A stretch of DNA of 5,260 nt, taken from assembly GCA_938008575.1 (NCBI GenBank), contig CALLKB010000009.1, positions 1 to 5,260 on the forward strand. The letters are read 5' to 3'. Shown piece after piece: positions 1-5,260 of the stretch. Origin of the DNA: an uncultured Cytophagaceae bacterium. GTDB taxonomy: Bacteria > Bacteroidota > Bacteroidia > Cytophagales > Spirosomataceae. The notes below the pieces were generated by a model that saw nothing but the letters and a program-made list of their open reading frames with translations, was not told the DNA's origin and did not search any database. Each line of letters starts with the position of its first letter. Position 1 is the first letter of the stretch. Made by a program: the position numbers and the translations under genes.

Positions 1-1002
1 GCGGTACAAATTGCCATTTTACTACACGATATTGGTCATGGACCATTTTCACATGCACTAGAACATGTGTTAATTGAAGGCGTTTCGCATGAACACCTTT
101 CCTCTCTATTAATGGATAGCTTGAATATTCAATTTGGTGGCAAATTGGATTTAGCCATTTCCATTTTTACCAAAAAATATCACAAAGTATTCCTTTCCCA
201 ACTAATTTCTGGGCAATTGGATATAGATCGGATGGATTACCTCAATCGCGATAGTTTTTTTACAGGCGTTTCGGAGGGTGTAATAAGTTCAGATCGCATT
301 ATTAAAATGCTCACGGTGCATAACGGCCAATTGGTGGTAGAAGAAAAAGGGATTTATTCCATCGAAAAATTTCTAATTGCCCGCAGGTTGATGTATTGGC
401 AAGTGTATTTACACAAAACAGCTATTGCAGCGGAAACGATGCTGATTCAAATTCTTCGTCGAGCGAAATACCTCATTAACCAAGATAAACCACTGAGCTG
501 TTCAAAAGCATTGATGCAATTCCTAAGCAAAGAATATACCTGGGAAGAATTCACCGCCGATCCTAACCTATTAATCGCCTTCACGGATTTAGATGACCAT
601 GATGTTTGGGCTGCTATAAAAACCTGGAAAGATGCTGACGATAAAATCTTGTCGCTTTTATGTTCCCACTTTTTGAGTCGGAAATTGTTTACGTGTAAAC
701 TCGGCAGCCAACCGCTTCCCAAGTCAAAACGCACGGAGATCTCCGAAGAAATCAAATCAACACTGCAAATCAACGATGAAGAATTATCCTATTTTGTCAT
801 CGAAGGGTCCACAAGCAATTCGGCCTATGTCCAAGGGGATAACACGATTAAAATCGTCGATAAACTAGGTCAAGTGGTCGAGCTAACGGAGGCATCTGAC
901 CTCCCAACCATACAAGCCCTAAGTAAGATTGTGAAAAAATACTATTTTTGTTGCCCAAAGAGCGTATATTTGCAAGGTGTATTGAACTCACAAACATTCT
1001 AA
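1..1002 (+). CDS. HD-domain phosphohydrolase, SAMHD1/dGTPase-like, 5' partial
   Basis: The reading frame is open from base 1, so the start lies outside the window; the GTG at 67 is an internal valine codon. The visible 333 residues open with [12 protein letters not shown] (residues 7-18), the metal-binding HD motif, followed by a second histidine cluster SHEH at 29-32. The block [17 protein letters not shown] that comes later is typical of the HD family containing SAMHD1 and bacterial dNTP triphosphohydrolases (COG1078 type). Family members of about 400 residues suggest roughly 70 N-terminal residues are missing, including the usual first histidine of the metal site. Known relatives hydrolyse dNTPs to deoxynucleoside and triphosphate in the cytoplasm; whether this one does is inference. 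It ends 16 bases before lpxD on the same strand, so co-transcription is plausible. Substrate is not determined by the sequence. Confidence 0.9.
   Translation, partial: AVQIAILLHDIGHGPFSHALEHVLIEGVSHEHLSSLLMDSLNIQFGGKLDLAISIFTKKYHKVFLSQLISGQLDIDRMDYLNRDSFFTGVSEGVISSDRIIKMLTVHNGQLVVEEKGIYSIEKFLIARRLMYWQVYLHKTAIAAETMLIQILRRAKYLINQDKPLSCSKALMQFLSKEYTWEEFTADPNLLIAFTDLDDHDVWAAIKTWKDADDKILSLLCSHFLSRKLFTCKLGSQPLPKSKRTEISEEIKSTLQINDEELSYFVIEGSTSNSAYVQGDNTIKIVDKLGQVVELTEASDLPTIQALSKIVKKYYFCCPKSVYLQGVLNSQTF
943..972 (+). promoter_or_regulatory. Possible Bacteroidota-type promoter boxes upstream of lpxD
   Basis: Two matches to the Bacteroidota -7 consensus TAnnTTTG lie in the 3' end of the HD gene: TATTTTTG at 943-950 and TATATTTG at 965-972. 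The second would start transcription near 980, about 40 bases before the lpxD ATG, a sensible leader length. Neither has a TTG -33 element at the expected 17-23 base spacing. The same octamer pattern also occurs by chance inside a gene at 4301-4308. If real, this would let the lpx genes be expressed independently of the HD gene. Confidence 0.25.
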
Positions 1003-1018
1003 ATTCGAATTATCCTAT

Positions 1019-2032
1019 ATGAAGTTTACCGTTGACCAAATAGCGACCATGATTCAAGGAGCAGTAGAAGGCGACGGAACTCAATGCATTACGGGATTCG
1101 ATAAAATAGAAGAAGGAAAAACAGGAAGCATTTCTTTCCTTTCCAACCCCAAATACGAATCTTATTTATACGAAACGGACGCCACGGCAGTCATCGTATC
1201 AACTGATTTGGCATTAAAATCTCCCGTAAAATCAACACTTATCCGTGTGAAAGAGCCTTATGTGGCTTTTACCATCTTGTTGCAAAAGTACCAAGAAATG
1301 ATGTCGGAACGGGAAACAGGCATACGAATAACAGCGCATATTGCGGATGGCGTAAAAGTAGGAAAAGATCTATTTGTAGGCCATTTATCCTTTATTGATG
1401 CGCAATCAAGCATTGGTAATTATAATAGCATACATAACCACGTCAGCATTGGAAAAAATGTACATATTGGCGACAATTGCATCATTTATCCTGGCGTAGT
1501 TATTTACAAGGATACGATTATTGGAAACAATGTCATTATCCATGCCAATGCGGTCATTGGTGCAGATGGTTTTGGTCATGCTCCTCAAGCAGATGGAACC
1601 TACAAAGCGATTCCTCAGTTAGGAAATGTAGTCATAGAAGATGATGTAAGCATTGGTGCCAATGCCACGATTGATCGGGCAACCATGGGTTCTACGTTCA
1701 TTCGCAAAGGCGTTAAATTAGATAATTTAGTACAGGTTGCCCATAATGTGGAGATTGGCGCAAATACCGCCATCGCCGCACAAACGGGGATTTCTGGTTC
1801 TACAAAAATAGGTGAAAACTGCCTCATCGGCGGACAAGTTGGCATTGCTGGTCACCTCAGCATCGCACCTAAAACCATCATTACGGGACAATCCGGCGTC
1901 ACGAAATCAATCAAAACGCCAGGTCAAACCATGGGTGGTTTTCCTGCAACAAATAATGTTGACAATTTAAAACGTAGCGCATTAATCCGACAATTGCCGG
2001 AGCTATTCGAAAAGATTAATAAAATTAAATAA
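1019..2032 (+). CDS. lpxD: UDP-3-O-(3-hydroxyacyl)glucosamine N-acyltransferase LpxD
   Basis: LpxD catalyses the third step of lipid A synthesis, moving a 3-hydroxyacyl chain from ACP to the free 2-amino group of UDP-3-O-acylglucosamine, in the cytoplasm. The 337-residue product matches the usual family length of about 340. Residues 1 to about 100 form the N-terminal uridine-binding domain. From about 105 to 300 there are imperfect hexapeptide repeats (IGxxxx, VxIGxN) of a left-handed beta helix, and 313-337 form the C-terminal helical tail. The GADGFGHAP loop (181-189) and [10 protein letters not shown] (238-247) are family signatures; His242 corresponds to the catalytic His239 of E. coli LpxD. 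The ATG at 1019 gives the standard MKFTVDQIA opening. There is no Shine-Dalgarno sequence in the AT-rich 16-base gap, as is normal in Bacteroidota. It is the first lpx gene of the cluster. Confidence 0.97.
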   Translation: MKFTVDQIATMIQGAVEGDGTQCITGFDKIEEGKTGSISFLSNPKYESYLYETDATAVIVSTDLALKSPVKSTLIRVKEPYVAFTILLQKYQEMMSERETGIRITAHIADGVKVGKDLFVGHLSFIDAQSSIGNYNSIHNHVSIGKNVHIGDNCIIYPGVVIYKDTIIGNNVIIHANAVIGADGFGHAPQADGTYKAIPQLGNVVIEDDVSIGANATIDRATMGSTFIRKGVKLDNLVQVAHNVEIGANTAIAAQTGISGSTKIGENCLIGGQVGIAGHLSIAPKTIITGQSGVTKSIKTPGQTMGGFPATNNVDNLKRSALIRQLPELFEKINKIK

Positions 2033-2046
2033 GCGTACCCTTTCTT

Positions 2047-3441
2047 ATGAATAATAAGCAACATACGATTTCTAAATCTGTCACGCTTTCCGGAGTCGGT
2101 TTGCATACAGGCGTTGTAGCCAATATGACTTTTTTACCCGCGGCAGCTAATCACGGAATTAAATTTCAGCGTGTGGATTTACCGGGCCAACCGATTGCAG
2201 ATGCGGACGTAGACTATGTCGTAGATACATCCCGCGGAACAACGATTGAGCACAATGGTGCCCGTATCAACACCGTTGAGCACGTTTTAGCAGCTTTGGT
2301 AGGTCTTGAAATTGATAATATTCTCATCCAATTAGATGGCCCTGAACCACCGATCATGGATGGATCTTCCATCAAATTTGTGGAAGCATTAAAAGATGCA
2401 GAACCTGTTGAACAAGAAGCGCACCGTAAATTCTTTGAATTAACCGAAGAGGTTCGTTTCAAAGACTTAGACAAAGGAATCGAATTAGCCGCATTACCAC
2501 TAAATGATTACCGCATCGCTGTAATGGTGGATTATAACTCGAAATTCTTGTCGAGCCAACATGCCAACTTAAGTCATGTTTCTCAATTTGAAAAGGATTT
2601 CTCTATGTGCCGTACCTTCTGTTTCGTGCATGAACTTGAAGCCTTATATAAAGCGGGTTTAATCAAGGGTGGAGATTTAAATAATGCCATCGTGATCGCA
2701 GATAAGGACTATTCAGAATCAGAATTAGCACATTTATCTGAAGTTTTAGGCAAACCCAAAGTATCCATTTCCAAGGAAGTAGGTATCTTAAACAATACGA
2801 ATCTACACTTCAACAATGAAATGGCACGCCATAAATTGTTGGATGTTATGGGGGATTTGGCATTAGTAGGCCGACCAATCAAAGCACAGATTTTGGCATC
2901 ACGCCCAGGTCATGCATCCAATGTTGAATTGGCTAAAAAAATCAAGAAATTGATGTTGGAAACAGAGAAAAACAATGTCCCTGTTTACGACCCAAAACAA
3001 CCTCCTATTTGTTCGCACGAACGGATTTACGAATTATTACCACACCGTTATCCTTTCCAAATGATTGATAAAATCATTTACCTGGATGATAACAGCGTAG
3101 TTGGCGTTAAAAACGTAACCATGAATGAGAATTATTTCATGGGTCACTTCCCGAACAACCCGGTAATGCCAGGAGTTATGCAGGTAGAAGCCATGGCACA
3201 AACAGGTGGTATCCTCGTATTAAGCTCTGTACCGGATCCTGAGAATTATTGGCCGTACTTAGTGGGCATCGAAAACTGCCGCTTCCGTAAAAGTGTCATT
3301 CCAGGTGATACCGTTATCTTCAAATGTGAATTAACTGCTCCAATTCGTCGGGGAATTGCCAAAATGATTGGCAAGGCCTACGTAGCCGGACAAGTAGTTT
3401 GTGAAGCTGAAATGACGGCTAGTTTAGTTAGAAAATCTTAG
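2047..3441 (+). CDS. lpxC/fabZ: Bifunctional LpxC deacetylase / FabZ 3-hydroxyacyl-ACP dehydratase
   Basis: This is a single 464-residue fusion of two enzymes. Residues 1 to about 304 are LpxC, the zinc deacetylase that performs the committed step of lipid A synthesis. The opening has SGVGLHTG (15-22). Zinc ligands are His79 (NTVEHV, with Glu78 as general base), His262 and Asp266 (RHKLLD), and His289 (PGHAS) matches the catalytic histidine. Thr190 in CRTFCF corresponds to E. coli Thr191. After a linker at about 305-320, residues 323-464 are FabZ, which dehydrates 3-hydroxyacyl-ACP; the active-site His367 (FMGHFPNNPVMPG) and Glu381 (QVEAMAQ) are both present. The frame is uninterrupted through the junction, so this is a true fusion; such LpxC-FabZ proteins are known across Bacteroidota. 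An extra segment at about 218-247 is absent from E. coli LpxC. The gene starts 14 bases after lpxD. Confidence 0.97.
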   Translation: MNNKQHTISKSVTLSGVGLHTGVVANMTFLPAAANHGIKFQRVDLPGQPIADADVDYVVDTSRGTTIEHNGARINTVEHVLAALVGLEIDNILIQLDGPEPPIMDGSSIKFVEALKDAEPVEQEAHRKFFELTEEVRFKDLDKGIELAALPLNDYRIAVMVDYNSKFLSSQHANLSHVSQFEKDFSMCRTFCFVHELEALYKAGLIKGGDLNNAIVIADKDYSESELAHLSEVLGKPKVSISKEVGILNNTNLHFNNEMARHKLLDVMGDLALVGRPIKAQILASRPGHASNVELAKKIKKLMLETEKNNVPVYDPKQPPICSHERIYELLPHRYPFQMIDKIIYLDDNSVVGVKNVTMNENYFMGHFPNNPVMPGVMQVEAMAQTGGILVLSSVPDPENYWPYLVGIENCRFRKSVIPGDTVIFKCELTAPIRRGIAKMIGKAYVAGQVVCEAEMTASLVRKS

Positions 3442-3451
3442 GTATTTGATC

Positions 3452-4222
3452 ATGAGTCAACCACTTTCTGTAATACATCCCAATGCCAAAATTGCTGCTA
3501 ATGTCAGCATAGATCCTTTTTCTGTTATTCATGAGGATGTAGAAATAGGTGAAGGTACGTGGATTGGATCCAACGTAACTATTTTCCCCGGTGCAAGAAT
3601 CGGTAAAAATGTACGTATTTTTCCTGGAGCTGTTATTTCAGCGATTCCACAAGACCTGAAATTTGGTGGTGAGATCACGACCGCAGAAATTGGTGACAAT
3701 ACAACCATTCGTGAATGTGCCACGATTAATCGGGGTACGTCAGACAAACAAAAAACGGTTATCGGCAAAAACTGCTTAATCATGGCTTATGTCCATGTGG
3801 CACACGATTGCATCATTGGTGATAATTGTATTCTAGCTAATGCCGTTCAAATGGCAGGACATGTGACCGTAGGTGATTTTGCGATTATTGGTGGCTCATC
3901 AGCAATACATCAATTTGCATCGATTGGCCGACATGTCATGATTTCCGGTGGCTCATTAGTTCGCAAGGACGTCCCTCCTTTCACAAAAGCTGGTCGGGAA
4001 CCGCTTAGCTATGCTGGCATTAATTCTGTAGGTTTACGTCGTCGAGAATTTAATGATGCACAAGTTGCTGAAATTCAAGACATCTATCGATACGTATATT
4101 TAAAAGGTTTGAACAACCAAGAGGCCTTGAATCAAATCGAATCCAACATTCCTCAATCTGCTTACCGCGACGAAATCGTTGATTTTATTCGCAATTCAGA
4201 GCGTGGAATTATGAAAGGATAA
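3452..4222 (+). CDS. lpxA: UDP-N-acetylglucosamine O-acyltransferase LpxA
   Basis: LpxA catalyses the first step of lipid A synthesis, placing a 3-hydroxyacyl chain from ACP on the 3-OH of UDP-GlcNAc; it acts as a cytoplasmic trimer. I chose the ATG at 3452 (256 residues, MSQPLSVIHP) over an in-frame TTG at 3446 because ATG is the stronger codon and leaves a 10-base gap after lpxC-fabZ. E. coli LpxA has 262 residues. Hexapeptide repeats build a left-handed beta helix over about 7-180, followed by a helical domain containing GLRRREF (194-200). HVAHDC (115-120) carries the catalytic His118, equivalent to E. coli His125; Lys70 (PQDLK), His137 and His153 match E. coli Lys76, His144 and His160. 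Gly166 aligns with Gly173, the acyl-length ruler residue of E. coli, which favours a long hydroxyacyl donor by inference. Confidence 0.97.
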   Translation: MSQPLSVIHPNAKIAANVSIDPFSVIHEDVEIGEGTWIGSNVTIFPGARIGKNVRIFPGAVISAIPQDLKFGGEITTAEIGDNTTIRECATINRGTSDKQKTVIGKNCLIMAYVHVAHDCIIGDNCILANAVQMAGHVTVGDFAIIGGSSAIHQFASIGRHVMISGGSLVRKDVPPFTKAGREPLSYAGINSVGLRRREFNDAQVAEIQDIYRYVYLKGLNNQEALNQIESNIPQSAYRDEIVDFIRNSERGIMKG

Positions 4223-4223
4223 A

Positions 4224-4835
4224 ATGGCTCCCATGAAGATCATTGCCACAGGTATTCACAAAAAATTCCGCCAGGAATGGGTCTTCAAGGCATTATCCTA
4301 TACATTTGAATCAGGTAAATCCTATGCAATCATAGGTCAAAATGGTGCAGGTAAATCTACCCTCCTAAAAACCCTTGCCCAATATAGCTTACCCAATAAA
4401 GGAAAGGTTGAATTTGAAGGGATAACGGAGGGCGTCAACAAGCAAATCAGTTTCGCGGCACCTTATTCCGAATTAATCGAAGAATTCACACTACCCGAAT
4501 TATTAAACTTCCTGATTCAAATTGATTTTCTTACAGCTCGTTGGGATTTCGAAGCTTTCTCATCCTTCATCGACCTACGCCCATCCGAAACGAAATACAT
4601 TAAGAATTTCTCATCCGGAATGCGCCAAAAAGTAAAGTTGGGAATTGCTTTAGCTGCCGACAGACCAATCTTGTGTTTAGATGAGCCAACTTCCAATTTG
4701 GATGAAACGGCAAAGAACTGGTTTTACAGAGCTTTGGAAAGCCAAAGGCATAAGTTGATTCTTATCGCTTCCAATGAACAAGCGGAAATAAATTTATGTA
4801 CGGATCAACTCGCTATTGCCGACTACAAGGCTTAA
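4224..4835 (+). CDS. Small ABC-type ATPase with degenerate Q- and H-loops
   Basis: This is a 203-residue stand-alone ATP-binding subunit with no membrane segment. It has Walker A GQNGAGKST (38-46), a signature motif in variant form FSSGM (129-133), and Walker B with catalytic Glu154 and the D-loop in LCLDEPTSNLD (150-160). Two switch residues are altered. The usual Q-loop glutamine aligns with Pro80 in ISFAAPYSEL, and the H-loop histidine is Asn184 in IASNEQ. It begins one base after the lpxA stop, so it is surely co-transcribed with lpxA. An AAAGGA at 4214-4219 sits 4 bases before the ATG at 4224; an alternative in-frame ATG at 4233 would give MKIIATGIHKKF and may be the true start. Location suggests a role in the cell envelope, but no permease is adjacent on this strand and the transported substrate is unknown. 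Confidence 0.88.
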   Translation: MAPMKIIATGIHKKFRQEWVFKALSYTFESGKSYAIIGQNGAGKSTLLKTLAQYSLPNKGKVEFEGITEGVNKQISFAAPYSELIEEFTLPELLNFLIQIDFLTARWDFEAFSSFIDLRPSETKYIKNFSSGMRQKVKLGIALAADRPILCLDEPTSNLDETAKNWFYRALESQRHKLILIASNEQAEINLCTDQLAIADYKA

Positions 4836-4837
4836 GC
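4830..4837. other. Convergent stop-codon overlap at a GCTTAAGC palindrome
   Basis: The ATPase gene ends with TAA at 4833-4835 and the minus-strand permease gene ends with TAA read from 4834 to 4832, so the TTAA at 4832-4835 supplies both stops. The site is the centre of the perfect 8-base palindrome GCTTAAGC (4830-4837). The arms are too short and there is no T-run, so I do not call it a terminator. It leaves no intergenic space, so any terminator for either gene must lie inside the opposite gene. Confidence 0.9.
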
Positions 4838-5260
4838 AAATTTCAAATCCAATCGCAAGCGAATTAATCCGATTAAGATCGAGCATATTCCCACGAAATA
4901 AAGGACACTACTGCCATCGATGACGCCCTTGCTCATTTGTTGGTAATGTGCATACACCGACCAGGTTTCCATCGCAGGAATTTCCTGCAGGCCTTGCCAA
5001 CAAGCGAAATTAAAAACTAAACCGAGGACAAAGGCCAAGGATTGTTTAGAGACTAGCACAGAAGCTAAAGTTGACAAACAGATAAACACCGCACAAAGCA
5101 ATACTAAAGCGGTATAAGCACCTATAATCAAAGAAGCATCATAATTCCCCTCAGGACTGCCGAGTTGGCCTATCGAATACACGAAAATACCGGTGGGAAT
5201 TAATATGATCAATACCAGGATAAATGTACCCAGTAATTTACCGATCACGATCGAATTCAT
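4832..5260 (-). CDS. gldF: GldF-like ABC-2 permease, C-terminal part (5' partial)
   Basis: The gene reads leftward from the right edge and stops at 4832-4834. The visible 142 residues hold about four hydrophobic segments (roughly 8-30, 43-68, 72-89 and 117-134), as in the second half of an ABC-2 type permease. The loop QLGSPEGNYD (32-41) and the late motif SKGVIDGSSVLYF (110-122) resemble GldF, the membrane subunit of the gliding-motility ABC transporter of Bacteroidota. GldF is about 240 residues, so around 100 N-terminal residues lie outside the window. The CAT at 5258-5260 reads as a Met codon at the edge but is most likely internal, because the first segment (IVIGKLLGTF) normally lies mid-protein. 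No gldG follows on this strand. A general ABC-2 permease of another transporter is the alternative. Confidence 0.7.
   Translation of the reverse strand: MNSIVIGKLLGTFILVLIILIPTGIFVYSIGQLGSPEGNYDASLIIGAYTALVLLCAVFICLSTLASVLVSKQSLAFVLGLVFNFACWQGLQEIPAMETWSVYAHYQQMSKGVIDGSSVLYFVGICSILIGLIRLRLDLKFA

Noticed and set aside
447..773. 108-codon minus-strand open frame inside the HD gene
   Set aside because: It is fully opposite a strong coding region, with no recognisable domain and no start context; a shadow frame.
1330..1890. Repeated ATTGG-type DNA motifs as a repeat array
   Set aside because: They encode the hexapeptide repeats of LpxD (and similarly of LpxA at about 3480-3960); they are protein-level repeats with irregular DNA, not a CRISPR or satellite array.
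1406..2106. Minus-strand open frames inside lpxD and across the lpxD-lpxC border (60, 76 and 60 codons)
   Set aside because: They lie opposite well-recognised genes, have no recognisable motifs, and arise from the repetitive IGxN codons of the beta-helix on the other strand.
2214..2474. 86-codon minus-strand open frame inside lpxC
   Set aside because: It is antisense to the conserved LpxC core, whose frame is clearly coding; no protein family is recognisable.
3446..3451. TTG at 3446 as the lpxA start
   Set aside because: It would add only two residues before the ATG at 3452 and gives a poorer start codon only 4 bases after the previous stop.
3529..3783. 84-codon minus-strand open frame inside lpxA
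   Set aside because: It is antisense to the LpxA beta-helix repeats; its composition reflects the opposite strand.
4301..4308. TACATTTG as a promoter box inside the ABC ATPase gene
   Set aside because: It matches TAnnTTTG but lies in coding sequence with no downstream plus-strand gene to serve; treated as a chance match.
5258..5260. Met codon at the window edge as the true start of the minus-strand permease
   Set aside because: The visible protein would begin mid-family, lacking the N-terminal half of an ABC-2 permease; the frame very likely continues beyond the window.

Overview
The window looks like a core chromosomal segment from a member of the Bacteroidota, most likely a Cytophagales- or Sphingobacteriales-type organism. 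Three things point there: a single-chain LpxC-FabZ fusion, a permease end that resembles gliding-motility GldF, and start codons with almost no Shine-Dalgarno signal in AT-rich gaps. I cannot name the genus from sequence alone.

Layout, left to right. On the plus strand, five genes are packed with gaps of 16, 14, 10 and 1 bases. They are an HD-domain phosphohydrolase whose 5' end is cut by the window edge (1-1002), lpxD (1019-2032), a fused lpxC-fabZ (2047-3441), lpxA (3452-4222), and a small ABC-type ATPase (4224-4835). On the minus strand, the 3' part of a GldF-like ABC permease gene (4832-5260, running off the right edge) converges on the ATPase gene. The two stop codons share the TTAA at 4832-4835. 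There is no stretch over about 20 bases without a gene, and I see no RNA gene, mobile element, CRISPR array or attachment site.

Function. The three lpx genes encode the first three steps of lipid A synthesis: LpxA acylates UDP-GlcNAc, the LpxC half deacetylates the product, and LpxD adds the second 3-hydroxyacyl chain. The FabZ half belongs to fatty-acid elongation and uses the same 3-hydroxyacyl-ACP pool that LpxA and LpxD consume. The fusion therefore joins the two competing uses of that pool in one chain. Key catalytic residues are visible in LpxA, LpxC, FabZ and LpxD, so all four activities look intact. The HD protein and the ABC ATPase are tightly linked passengers whose connection to lipid A is not shown by the sequence.

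I did not find a previously undescribed system. The points most worth a second look are the ATPase with intact Walker motifs but replaced Q-loop and H-loop residues, the roughly 25-residue insertion in LpxC, the apparent absence of gldG directly after the gldF-like gene, and two promoter-like boxes just upstream of lpxD.
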